Of a stretch of DNA of 36,610 bases, positions 25,365 through 33,046 are shown one piece after another. The DNA comes from Sphingomonas palustris. Its GTDB lineage: Bacteria > Pseudomonadota > Alphaproteobacteria > Sphingomonadales > Sphingomonadaceae. Made by a program: the position numbers and the translations under genes. Position 1 is the stretch's first letter; each line of letters starts with the position of its first letter. The notes under the pieces were generated by a model. The model saw nothing but the letters and a program-made list of their open reading frames with translations, made no database searches and was not told the DNA's origin. The stretch is taken from assembly GCA_026225215.1 (NCBI GenBank), contig JAMFSI010000109.1, positions 1-36,610 of the forward strand, given 5' to 3'.

Positions 25365-26975
25365 ATGGATCAAGCACCGATAAAACAAGTCCGGGATCAA
25401 ACATGGTTCGTGCGCTATCCGCAGGCCTTGCAGATCGCGGTCTTTACTTTGGTCTGCGCGGTCAGTCTGCTGGGAGTATTCGGCATCGAAAACGCCGAGT
25501 TGAAGCGTCGCCATTCCGCGCTCGAACGCAATGCCTCGGACGTCGCCTCGACATTGCGCCAGCTCGATGCCGAACATGAAATCTACCTGCGCGCGAGTGC
25601 GACGCTGCTATCCGCAAAGCCTGGTGTCACGGCGCAGCAATTCGCCGAGCTACAGGACTATCTGAATTTCACTCAATACCGCCAGGGCTCGCTGGGAGTA
25701 GGCTGGGCGCCGCGTAGCGCCGGTCGCCAAGGCGGCAAGGCGTTCCCGGTCGAATTCATCGATCCGCAGGATCCCGCCAATGCGTCGGTCGTGGGGTTCG
25801 ATATGTATTCCGAACCGACCAGACGGGCGGCGATGGACCAGGCCGCAGCGCTTGACAGTCCGGTGGCCACAGGCCGGGTCGCACTGGCGGAGGCCGGCAA
25901 CGCGGCAAGCCAGCCGGGCTTTCTCATCTATATGCCGGTGTTCGAACAGCAGGATCGCCAGCGCGGCCCATTGAAAGGCTACATCTTCGTTCCCTTCCAC
26001 GCCGGCGCCTTGCTCGCTTTGGCCAGTGCACCGATTACCCGCGAACAAGCCAGCATTGCGCTTTACGACGGCGATGTCGCCCCCGATCGGTTGCTGGCCC
26101 GGATCGGCCAGGATGGCGATACCGGCGATGATCTGGTAGAGCAGGTGACGATCGCCAACCGTCCCTGGCAATTGGTGGTGAGCGCCCATCACCCCTATGC
26201 CTTATCGCGGCTGGCGCAGATTACGATCCTGTCCGGCCTGATGGTGGCGGTGCTGCTGGTGGTGCTGATCCGCATGACATATCAAAAGCTCGACGAAGAA
26301 CGCCAGGTGTTGGAATGGCGCGCCAGCGAGGCCGGCATCCGCAATTCGCTGAGCCGCGAACTCAATCACCGCGTCAAGAACACGCTGGCCACGGTGCTGT
26401 CGATCGTGACCCTGACCAAACGGCGCGCCACCGATCTCGACAGCTATGTCGAAAGCCTGAGCGGGCGGATCCGCGCGCTGTCGGCCACGCACGACTTGCT
26501 GACCAGCAACGAATGGTCGAGCATCGAACTGCGCCAGATCATCCGCACCGAACTGGCGCCTTATATCGGCACTGGCGGCGACGATGAAGACCATGTCAGT
26601 CTCGATGGCCCCGATATTCGACTGGCGCCTAATGACGCGCTGACCCTGGGGCTGGCGATTCACGAATTGGCCACCAATGCCGCCAAATATGGCTCGCTGA
26701 GCGTCCTGGCCGGCAGGATCGCCATTGACTGGCGGTTAGTCGACAACCAGCTCGTCGAAGTCCATTGGCAGGAAATCGGTGGCCCGGCGGTCAGTGAACC
26801 CACTAAGCGCGGCTTCGGCCGCGAGCTGATCGAAAAAATCCTTGCCCATGAACTGCACTCGCCGGTGAAGCTGAGCTTTGCTCCGGAAGGGCTGCAATGC
26901 GTTTTTCGCGTGCCGCTGCGCACGGCCAGTCCCTTTGTTCTGCGCCGGGAGCAGCGTTCATCTCCGCCGGCATAA
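25365..26975 (+). CDS. CHASE-domain HWE histidine kinase
   Basis: This 536-residue membrane kinase has one helix at about 22-41, an extracytoplasmic CHASE sensor domain (about 70-215, including FTQYRQGSLGVGWAPR and GFDMYSEPTRRAAMDQA), a second helix at 285-304, and an HWE kinase module. H335 in RELNHRVKNTLA is the phospho-histidine. HELATNAAKYGSLS is the ATP site, and VHWQEIGGP carries the W-x-E motif. It is transcribed from an EcfG-type promoter, and phyR2 follows on the same strand, so it is a strong candidate PhyR kinase. ATG 25365 is the preferred start; a TTG at 25308 would add 19 residues. Confidence 0.9.
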   Translation: MDQAPIKQVRDQTWFVRYPQALQIAVFTLVCAVSLLGVFGIENAELKRRHSALERNASDVASTLRQLDAEHEIYLRASATLLSAKPGVTAQQFAELQDYLNFTQYRQGSLGVGWAPRSAGRQGGKAFPVEFIDPQDPANASVVGFDMYSEPTRRAAMDQAAALDSPVATGRVALAEAGNAASQPGFLIYMPVFEQQDRQRGPLKGYIFVPFHAGALLALASAPITREQASIALYDGDVAPDRLLARIGQDGDTGDDLVEQVTIANRPWQLVVSAHHPYALSRLAQITILSGLMVAVLLVVLIRMTYQKLDEERQVLEWRASEAGIRNSLSRELNHRVKNTLATVLSIVTLTKRRATDLDSYVESLSGRIRALSATHDLLTSNEWSSIELRQIIRTELAPYIGTGGDDEDHVSLDGPDIRLAPNDALTLGLAIHELATNAAKYGSLSVLAGRIAIDWRLVDNQLVEVHWQEIGGPAVSEPTKRGFGRELIEKILAHELHSPVKLSFAPEGLQCVFRVPLRTASPFVLRREQRSSPPA

Positions 26976-26981
26976 TGCGGT

Positions 26982-27006
26982 GGAACAATGGTCCCGGCCC
27001 AGCGTT
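26982..27006 (+). promoter_or_regulatory. EcfG-type promoter for phyR2
   Basis: GGAAC at 26982-26986, 16 bases, CGTT at 27003-27006, a perfect consensus that begins seven bases after the kinase stop codon. The phyR2 start is at 27165, which implies a leader of about 150 bases. Confidence 0.75.
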
Positions 27007-27164
27007 TTCGTCGGCGGGGTTCGCAGCGCCGGGATATTGTCATCGGGCAATAGCAGTGTCGTCGATCGGGATTTGTGATAATCGATCGCTCTCGAGCGCG
27101 ATGCCCTGCACTCAGGCTTGCCCGGCAAGCCGCCTAAAGTTCTCTCACCCGCAGAAAGTCAGTC

Positions 27165-27977
27165 ATGTCCGCAGTAGCCCAGATAGCCGATGCTCTCCCC
27201 TATTTGCGCCGCTATGCCCGCGCCTTGACCGGGTCGCAATCTTCCGGCGACGCCTATGTCCGCTCGACGCTCGAAGCGGCGCTGGCGGACCGGGCGCTGT
27301 TGGACGAAGTGACCAGAGGCCGCGTCTCGCTTTACACCGTGTTCACGCGAATCTGGTCCGCCTCGGCGATTGAAATCGAGCGAGACCACGATGCCGGCAC
27401 GACTCACGAAAGCGCCGCGCAGGACCGCCTCTCCCATATCACCCCGGCCAGCCGGCAAGCGCTGCTGCTGACGACACTGGAAGACTTCAGTGTGAAGGAC
27501 ACCGCAGCCATCCTCGATCGGTCGCCGGCCGAGATCAATGAGCTGCTCGCCGAAGCCATCGCCCAGATCGAAAGCGAATCGGCGGCCACGGTGCTGATCA
27601 TCGAGGATGAGCCATTGATCGCGATGCAGCTGGAAGATCTCGTGACCGATCTTGGCCATACCGTGGTGGGCACGGCGGCGACGCGGTCGCGCGCCGAAGC
27701 GCTGTTCGCCGAACTGCGGCCGGCGCTGGTGCTCGCCGACATTCAGCTCGCCGATGGCAGTTCGGGCATCGACGCCGTCGATCAGATGTTGAAGTTGAGC
27801 GATGTGCCGGTGATCTTCATCACCGCTTACCCCGAAAAGCTGCTGACCGGGGATCGGCCCGAGCCGACGTATCTGATCACCAAGCCGTTCCAGGAAGCCA
27901 CGGTCCGCGCGGCGATCAGCCAGGTATTGTTTTTCGGATCGAGCCAGCCTTTGCCTTCGGCGCGCAAACGCGACTGA
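27165..27977 (+). CDS. phyR: PhyR general stress response regulator (second copy)
   Basis: The 270-residue protein has the PhyR architecture: an N-terminal sigma-factor-like region (sigma2-like LPYLRRYARALTGSQSSGDAYV, sigma4-like LSHITPASRQALLLTTLEDF then ILDRSPAEINELL) and a C-terminal receiver with EDE (147-149), phospho-acceptor D192 in VLADIQLADG and K240 in ITKPF. When phosphorylated, PhyR binds NepR and frees EcfG. Receiver residues are intact. It is downstream of the CHASE-HWE kinase and has its own EcfG-type promoter. It is clearly diverged from PhyR1 in the sigma-like region, so the two may prefer different kinases or NepR partners. Confidence 0.93.
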   Translation: MSAVAQIADALPYLRRYARALTGSQSSGDAYVRSTLEAALADRALLDEVTRGRVSLYTVFTRIWSASAIEIERDHDAGTTHESAAQDRLSHITPASRQALLLTTLEDFSVKDTAAILDRSPAEINELLAEAIAQIESESAATVLIIEDEPLIAMQLEDLVTDLGHTVVGTAATRSRAEALFAELRPALVLADIQLADGSSGIDAVDQMLKLSDVPVIFITAYPEKLLTGDRPEPTYLITKPFQEATVRAAISQVLFFGSSQPLPSARKRD

Positions 27978-28008
27978 TCGACCGGAGTTTCCCTCCAACG
28001 CCGTGATC

Positions 28009-28061
28009 GCTCAATACGACGATAGGCCGAGTGAATCACCCGGCCTATCGTCGTATTGAGC
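28009..28061. terminator. Perfect 21-bp stem-loop, probable bidirectional terminator
   Basis: Arms 28009-28029 and 28041-28061 pair perfectly around an 11-base loop, between the convergent ends of phyR2 and the 50-residue membrane protein gene. The arms are not GC-rich and no T-run follows, so a recombination or regulatory role is possible. Confidence 0.65.
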
Positions 28062-28083
28062 CTCTGGGCTGGGAGCCCTTCCT

Positions 28084-28236
28084 TTATGACGAAACGCCAC
28101 GCCCTCTGACGAAGTGCAGCACAATCGCCACCACCGCGATGATCAGCAACAAGTGAATGAAGGCGACCGTTACGTGAAAGACGAGGAACCCCAGCGCCCA
28201 TAGCACTAGAAAAACAACGCCGATGGCAACAAGCAT
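28084..28236 (-). CDS. Small membrane protein, lmo0937/DUF5670-like
   Basis: A 50-residue protein with two hydrophobic helices (LVAIGVVFLVLWALGFLVF and IHLLLIIAVVAIVLHFV) and a short basic tail RGRG. The second-helix pattern H-x-LLxIAxVxxxxxF is that of the lmo0937/DUF5670 family of small stress-related membrane proteins. The ATG at 28236 follows GAGGAG at good spacing. An EcfG-like promoter lies upstream (28332-28308). The function is unknown. Confidence 0.75.
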   Translation of the reverse strand: MLVAIGVVFLVLWALGFLVFHVTVAFIHLLLIIAVVAIVLHFVRGRGVSS

Positions 28237-28307
28237 GACAATTCTCCTCAGTCGGATGTGAGATGCTTTATCGAATGAAATCCGATCTCACATTTGCTTG
28301 TTGAATC

Positions 28308-28332
28308 TACGTGCTGCGTACCGGATTGTTCC
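28308..28332 (-). promoter_or_regulatory. EcfG-like promoter for small membrane protein
   Basis: On the minus strand GGAAC (28332-28328), 16 bases, CGTA (28311-28308): one mismatch to CGTT, the same variant as the phyR1 promoter in this window. Confidence 0.6.
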
Positions 28333-28396
28333 GGAGGCCCTAAATTTGCCGTCCGGCGAAAGGCGGGCACGAAGCACCCCGCATCGCTGCCCGCTT

Positions 28397-28499
28397 TAGA
28401 ACATCGCGCCAAAAAGTGCACGGTTTTTAGCATTAAGCGCTGCGACAACAAAAGCTTACAGCGGGCCCGTGATTCACATATCACGCTGTCCGCTGTAAG
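28397..28499 (+). repeat. Two-hairpin intergenic repeat, copy 2
   Basis: This ~103-base sequence aligns along its length with copy 1 at 7127-7233 read in reverse. The first module is degraded (three bases missing in the central palindrome). The second stem is kept with altered bases: TTACAGCGG pairs with CCGCTGTAA. Confidence 0.75.
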
Positions 28500-28576
28500 T
28501 CTCGATAAATTTGGAAATCTGCATTTCCTATTTATCAGATGAGCGTAGCCACCGAACCCGGCTCTAGCCAAGGCCC

Positions 28577-29896
28577 CTATACCATCAGGTTCAGCAGATC
28601 ATCGATCCTGGTAGAGGCAAAGCCGACCGCGCTGTCGGAAATGCCGTAAGGGATGAGCAATTGCTCACCCACTTTCAATACCCCGCAGGTATACACGACA
28701 TTGGGCACATAGCCTGAACGATCGGCATCCTCGGCAGTCAGCACCGGCTCACGGGTGCGACCGATCAGCTTCGAGGGGTCCTTGGCATCGAGCAAGGCGC
28801 AGCCCAGCGCATATTTGCGCATCGCGCCGACGCCATGGGTAAACAACAGCCAACCGGCATCGGTCAAGATCGGGCTGCCGCAATTGCCGATCTGAATGAA
28901 TTCCCAGGGATATTTTGGCTCCATCAGCAATTTGCCATCGTCGTCCCAGCAATTCAGCCGGTCCGACTCCAGCAGAAACAGATTCTTGCCATCCTGCCGC
29001 CCGACCATGACATATTTGCCGCCGATCTTCTCGGGAAACAGCGCCATGCCCTTGTTGCGCCCCGCCCGGCCCTCGACCGGCTCAAGCACGAAGCTGCGGA
29101 AATCATGGGTGCGCATCAATTCGGAGCGGATCGAGCTTCCCGAATAGGCGGTATAGGTGCCGACCCATTCATAGCTGCCGTCATCGTGCCGGAACCGCAC
29201 CATCCGCAAGTCTTCCAGCCCATTACGCTGCTGTTCGGTGATCGGAAATATCACCGAATTGGAGAGGCTGCTCTCGGGATTGCGGTTGACGATCACCGCG
29301 CCATCTTCGTTGCTCAGCGCTTCGTTCTCGAGTTCCACGGCCGTGGCGAAATGGCTCTGTGGCCACAATTCGAAGGTGCCGTCGGCATGGGCGATGCCCT
29401 CGCGAAACACGATCGAACTGATATGGCCCTCGCCCACCGCGCGCAGGCTCATGACGAAGCGGCTCGATCCCTCGATCATCCCCGATTGATCGGGATGCAA
29501 GACGATCGAAGGATTCATCAGCGCCGCAGCGGCGTAGGTATATTCGTGGCAGAAATAAGCCCCGATCAGGCGCTTGCGCTCGCGTGAATAATCGCTGCCG
29601 TTCAGTTCCAGCATTTGCGCCAGCGTTTCGTAGCGGGAATCGAAGACCTGCTCGGTCTGCCAATGGCGTTCGCCGAAATCCTTGACCACGCGGCGATATT
29701 CGCTGTGCACCTGGCGCTCGCTCAGCCCGGCAATATCAGCGACCAGCTTCAGCGCGCGCACCGGCGAGCCATGCGTCGATTGCCAACCGAGATGGAACGG
29801 GCGCAGCACCACCCGCGAGGGATCGGCATGCAGCCTGGTGTCCAATATTTTCAGCGGGCTGGCATTCAACGCGAGGGTGGTCGCCAAATCATTCAC
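28577..29896 (-). CDS. GH130-family glycosidase or phosphorylase
   Basis: The 439-residue protein looks like a five-bladed beta-propeller of the GH130 family. It has SRYETLAQMLELN and FSxEYxxEAAAL-like FCHEYTYAAAALMNPS (about 127-142), and repeated blade motifs such as RFVMSLRAVGEGH, SEWVGTYTA-like YEWVGTYTAYSG and GNCGSPILTDAGWLLFTHGVG. GH130 members phosphorolyse or hydrolyse beta-mannosides; phosphorylase versus hydrolase cannot be told here. The GTG start at 29896 overlaps the glycosyltransferase stop by eight bases (29889-29896), so the genes are translationally coupled and share the EcfG-type promoter at 32296-32271. It probably turns over the glycan made by its partner, which is inference. 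Confidence 0.85.
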   Translation of the reverse strand: MNDLATTLALNASPLKILDTRLHADPSRVVLRPFHLGWQSTHGSPVRALKLVADIAGLSERQVHSEYRRVVKDFGERHWQTEQVFDSRYETLAQMLELNGSDYSRERKRLIGAYFCHEYTYAAAALMNPSIVLHPDQSGMIEGSSRFVMSLRAVGEGHISSIVFREGIAHADGTFELWPQSHFATAVELENEALSNEDGAVIVNRNPESSLSNSVIFPITEQQRNGLEDLRMVRFRHDDGSYEWVGTYTAYSGSSIRSELMRTHDFRSFVLEPVEGRAGRNKGMALFPEKIGGKYVMVGRQDGKNLFLLESDRLNCWDDDGKLLMEPKYPWEFIQIGNCGSPILTDAGWLLFTHGVGAMRKYALGCALLDAKDPSKLIGRTREPVLTAEDADRSGYVPNVVYTCGVLKVGEQLLIPYGISDSAVGFASTRIDDLLNLMV

Positions 29897-32237
29897 CTTG
29901 GGCAGCTGCCAACCGATGTTTTCCGAGCAGGCCCATCAAGTTGCCATGCGCCAGATGGAAAGCCAAGATCGATTCCGCGCCGCAATTATCATTAAAGCCA
30001 CGCGGGGTCAGCCCGTCCCGGCAACGCCCACTGGCGAGATCGACCAATACCACCCCGCGGTCATTGGCGCCGAAAAACCAGCGATAGGCCGCCAGCGCGT
30101 GCGCCACCCAGCGTTCATCGCCCGTCACCGCGTAAGCCGCAGCCACGGCATCGGTCGCCGCTTGTGCTTCGAGCGGTTGCTGATCCCAGGGCAATTGCGC
30201 ATGGGCGATACCGAATGTTTCCGAGCCGATGGGCCGAAAATGACCGCCAGGCGCGGTCTGACGCTGGGCAATCCAACGCAGGCTTTGCAAGCCCGCCTCG
30301 ACCCATTCCGGCTTCCGGCGAAGCGCGCCCGCCTCGATCAAAGCTTGCGACAGCCGGGGATTGTCATAGCCCAGCACTGCTTCGAACCAGCCCCAATCGG
30401 GGCGACGAGCCGCATCGAGGAGGCGCGATAGCAGATTCCCGCCGCGCTCGATCAAGCGGATCGCCGCGACATCATGCTCGCCGTGCTTGCTATTCGTCCG
30501 CACCGCCGCACACGCGCCGAGCGTCGCGAAAGCGACCGCCCGGGGGGAATCGACAATTTCAAATCCCGGCAGCGCCTCGTCGAACCAGCGCTTCGCCCAA
30601 ACTCGCAGATCGGCGTCAGCAGCATGCTCCATGGTATGGCCCAGCGACCATAGCGTGCGGCCGTTGGAATCTTGCGACCCCGCCTCCTCGCACCACGTCC
30701 GATCGAAGCGCATGAAATTACGGAAGCATTTGCGGTCTTCGTTCCAGGCGTGCTGGATGAAACTGGCGTAAATCACGCTCCATTTCATGCGTTCGGCCGC
30801 GCTGAGGCCGCTAGCGACATTCATCAGCATCAGCGCCCGCACGTTGTCGTCCAGGCAATAGCCGTGCCGGCGATCGGGGATGATGCCGATGGCATGTTGC
30901 AACATGCCCGTGGCATCGCTCATCGCGAACACCGCCGACAATCCCGGCGTGGCGGTGAGCGGCACGTCGCGATGGCGCGGCCGCACCGCCCGACCGATCA
31001 GGGCAGCGCTGGCGGCGGCAAATTTCGGCCAGGTCGTGGCGCGGCCCCGCGCATAAGCGCGGCGCTTGGTCGCCGCCAGTTGATCGGGATTGTCGAGCAG
31101 ACGGTTCACCGCCTGGGCGATCGCGGCACTCGAATTGGGCTCGACCAGCACGCCGACACCGTCGCCGAGCAATTCGCGGGCATGGACATAGGGGGTGGAG
31201 ACCACCGCCTTGCCCAATGCCACGGCATAGCTCAGCGTCCCGGAAGTCGCCTGCTGGAGGTTGAAATAGGGGGTAACATAGATGTCGCAGGCCTCGAGCT
31301 GGTCAAGCAGCTCGGCATTGTCGAGGAAGCGGCCATCCCATTGGATATGCCCGTCCACGCCCAGCCGCTGCGCCTGCGCCATCAAGGTCTGGCGGTATGC
31401 CTCGCCTTGTTCATCGACCAATTTGGGATGAGTGGCGCCAACGATGCGATAGACCGTGTTAGGATGGCGCTCGACGATCGCCGGCAGCGCCTCGATCATC
31501 TGCTCCAGGCCCTTGCCCCGCCCCAGCAAGCCGAAGGTCATCAGCACATTACGGCCGGCGACGCCGAGCACCGATTTAAATTTGTCTTCGCGGCCAAACG
31601 GCCGATCGGGGGCGCCGTGGGGAATGACTTCGACGACTCCGGCCGGCGCTTCATAGCGATCGATCAGCAGCCCGCGGCCATGTTCGGACATCACCATGAT
31701 CCGTGACGCCCGCGAAATCAGGTGGCGCGCAATTGCAGCCTGACGCGGCGACGGCTCACTCAGCACCGTATGGAAAGTGACGATCAGCGGCGCCGCCAGG
31801 CGATTGACGAAATCGCACACCATCTCGCCGTCGGGCCCGCCGTAAATGCCAAATTCATGCTGCAACCACACCGCATCGACATTGCTCTCGTTGATCGCCC
31901 GCGCCGCTTCCCGGTAGGCAGCAGGCTCGGTCGATGCCACCACTTGAGCGACATTTTCGTATGTCAGCGGCGGCTGGCGGCCATCGTCGAGCGCGTAGAC
32001 ATCCACCGCGATCTGGGGGTGATATTCGCCCAATTGCGCAAAGACATCGCTGGTGAAGGTGGCGATGCCGCATTGGCGAGGGGCAAAGGTGCCGATCAAC
32101 GCTACTCGCCTGGCCTCACCCGGAATGCTGCGCTGCAACCGGATGGGGTGAAGCTCGACGATCTCGCCGCAGCCTTGGGGCTGATCGGCGGGCTCTGCGG
32201 CAGAGGAGGCCGGTTCTTCACTAAAAGGGAATGCCAT
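29889..32237 (-). CDS. GT4 glycosyltransferase fused to a C-terminal helical-toroid domain
   Basis: The 782-residue protein has two parts. Residues ~35-420 are a GT-B glycosyltransferase of family 4: ALIGTFAPRQCGIATFTSDV at the N-terminus, RASRIMVMSEHGRGLL, VIPHGAPDRPFG, LMTFGLLGRGKGLEQMIEAL, and VEPNSSAAIAQAVNRLL near the donor site. Residues ~430-782 are an (alpha/alpha) barrel-like domain with HGYCLDDNVRAL, NGRTLWSLGHTMEHA and FNDNCGAESILAFHLAHGN, resembling glycoside-hydrolase-like toroids. No signal peptide is seen. The ATG at 32237 follows GAGGT. It forms an operon with the GH130 gene under an EcfG-type promoter. It probably makes a mannose-containing oligosaccharide or solute in stress; the sugar is inferred only from GH130. 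Confidence 0.85.
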   Translation of the reverse strand: MAFPFSEEPASSAAEPADQPQGCGEIVELHPIRLQRSIPGEARRVALIGTFAPRQCGIATFTSDVFAQLGEYHPQIAVDVYALDDGRQPPLTYENVAQVVASTEPAAYREAARAINESNVDAVWLQHEFGIYGGPDGEMVCDFVNRLAAPLIVTFHTVLSEPSPRQAAIARHLISRASRIMVMSEHGRGLLIDRYEAPAGVVEVIPHGAPDRPFGREDKFKSVLGVAGRNVLMTFGLLGRGKGLEQMIEALPAIVERHPNTVYRIVGATHPKLVDEQGEAYRQTLMAQAQRLGVDGHIQWDGRFLDNAELLDQLEACDIYVTPYFNLQQATSGTLSYAVALGKAVVSTPYVHARELLGDGVGVLVEPNSSAAIAQAVNRLLDNPDQLAATKRRAYARGRATTWPKFAAASAALIGRAVRPRHRDVPLTATPGLSAVFAMSDATGMLQHAIGIIPDRRHGYCLDDNVRALMLMNVASGLSAAERMKWSVIYASFIQHAWNEDRKCFRNFMRFDRTWCEEAGSQDSNGRTLWSLGHTMEHAADADLRVWAKRWFDEALPGFEIVDSPRAVAFATLGACAAVRTNSKHGEHDVAAIRLIERGGNLLSRLLDAARRPDWGWFEAVLGYDNPRLSQALIEAGALRRKPEWVEAGLQSLRWIAQRQTAPGGHFRPIGSETFGIAHAQLPWDQQPLEAQAATDAVAAAYAVTGDERWVAHALAAYRWFFGANDRGVVLVDLASGRCRDGLTPRGFNDNCGAESILAFHLAHGNLMGLLGKHRLAAAQGE

Positions 32238-32270
32238 GGGTGGACCTCAAATCGCTAAGTTTGATGGGTT

Positions 32271-32296
32271 AACGATTTAATAGTCGCGCTGGTTCC
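32271..32296 (-). promoter_or_regulatory. EcfG-type promoter for GT4-GH130 operon
   Basis: On the minus strand GGAAC (32296-32292), 17 bases, CGTT (32274-32271). The glycosyltransferase ATG follows 33 bases later. Confidence 0.7.
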
Positions 32297-32399
32297 CATG
32301 CGGTGCAGCATAGCTTTAACGACCAAAGGCAAGCGCCTGTTTTGACAGCAAAGCAAGCTGCCAATTTTTAGCGAAGCGCATTGGTAGCCGCAGCGCGAC

Positions 32400-32424
32400 G
32401 GAACCGCGCGCCGGGGTGAGTGTT
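32400..32424 (+). promoter_or_regulatory. EcfG-type promoter for csbD-like gene
   Basis: GGAAC at 32400-32404, 17 bases, GTT at 32422-32424. The csbD-like ATG lies at 32479. Confidence 0.7.
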
Positions 32425-32478
32425 GTTCAAGCGAAGGCCTCGCCTTCTTGTTAGTTGAGAAACTCGAGGAGATTGAAC

Positions 32479-32655
32479 ATGGGTTCGACTGTTGATCGCG
32501 TAAAAGGCGCCGCCAATTCAGCCGTAGGCAAGGCCAAGGAGGCCGTTGGCAAAGAAACCGGCGATGCTACGCTGGCGGCAAAAGGTGCCGCTCAGGATAC
32601 CAAGGGCAAAGCCCAGTCCGCCATCGGCAAGGCCAAGGCCGCTACCGGCAACTGA
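32479..32655 (+). CDS. CsbD family stress protein
   Basis: The 58-residue hydrophilic protein has the CsbD composition and repeats: [21 protein letters not shown], then [19 protein letters not shown]. CsbD-like proteins are small, abundant, helical stress proteins controlled by general stress sigma factors in many bacteria; their molecular role is unknown. The ATG at 32479 follows CGAGGAG. An EcfG-type promoter is present 54 bases upstream and two strong hairpin terminators follow. It is the first gene to the left of the phyR1-nepR1 unit and convergent with it. Confidence 0.92.
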   Translation: MGSTVDRVKGAANSAVGKAKEAVGKETGDATLAAKGAAQDTKGKAQSAIGKAKAATGN

Positions 32656-32664
32656 GGATATAAC

Positions 32665-32691
32665 CCGCAGGCCGTGTTCGACGGCCTGCGG
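32665..32691 (+). terminator. Rho-independent terminator after csbD-like gene
   Basis: An 11-bp perfect GC-rich stem (32665-32675 with 32681-32691) with a 5-base loop, then GGCTCCTTT, directly follows the csbD-like stop codon. Confidence 0.8.
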
Positions 32692-32701
32692 GGCTCCTTT
32701 C

Positions 32702-32749
32702 GAATAACAGAACAGCCCCACCGGCAACGGCGGGGCTGTTCTGTTATTC
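32702..32749. terminator. 18-bp perfect hairpin, bidirectional terminator
   Basis: Arms 32702-32719 and 32732-32749 pair perfectly; a T-rich stretch follows on the plus strand. It lies between convergent csbD-like and nepR1 genes and could end both transcripts. Confidence 0.8.
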
Positions 32750-32803
32750 TTTACAGACTTTACAGAATCGGAGTCCGTTTCGGCGCCGATATTGCCCCCA
32801 AGC

Positions 32804-33046
32804 CTAATTGCCGATTTTCTTGCCCAATTCGTTGAGCAATTCCTGAAAATCGGATGGCAACGGCTCCTGCGCCACATTATTGTACAGCGTGCGAATGCCC
32901 TTGGTCCACGCCGGCATCTCTTCGGTCCGGCGATCAGCCAGCCGGTGAATATCGGCAGGGGGACGGGGGCGCTGAGGCAATCGCTTTGTCCAGTGGTTCG
33001 AGTCCGACTTGTCGGCGGACGGGTTCGGAAAAGGAAGATCAAGCAA
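32804..33046 (-). CDS. nepR: NepR-family anti-sigma factor (first copy)
   Basis: The C-terminal region GIRTLYNNVAQEPLPSDFQE then LLNELGKKIG matches the NepR core that binds EcfG and the sigma-like part of PhyR. The start is uncertain: a TTG at 33046 overlaps the phyR1 stop region by eight bases, while the frame remains open to a GTG at 33079. The 5' part is Pro/Arg-rich and probably disordered, as is usual for NepR. It lies directly downstream of phyR1 on the same strand, and not before ecfG as in the textbook locus, so PhyR and its target are co-transcribed here. Confidence 0.85.
   Translation of the reverse strand: MLDLPFPNPSADKSDSNHWTKRLPQRPRPPADIHRLADRRTEEMPAWTKGIRTLYNNVAQEPLPSDFQELLNELGKKIGN

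Larger units (their letters stand above)
28237..28576. other. Intergenic region holding promoter and repeat copy 2
   Basis: These 340 bases contain the probable promoter of the small membrane protein (28308-28332) and the second two-hairpin repeat (28397-28499). No convincing gene was seen. Confidence 0.5.

Noticed and set aside
30672..31706. 344-codon plus-strand open frame opposite the GT4 fusion gene
   Set aside because: It is a low-complexity, Arg/Gln/His-rich shadow of the glycosyltransferase.
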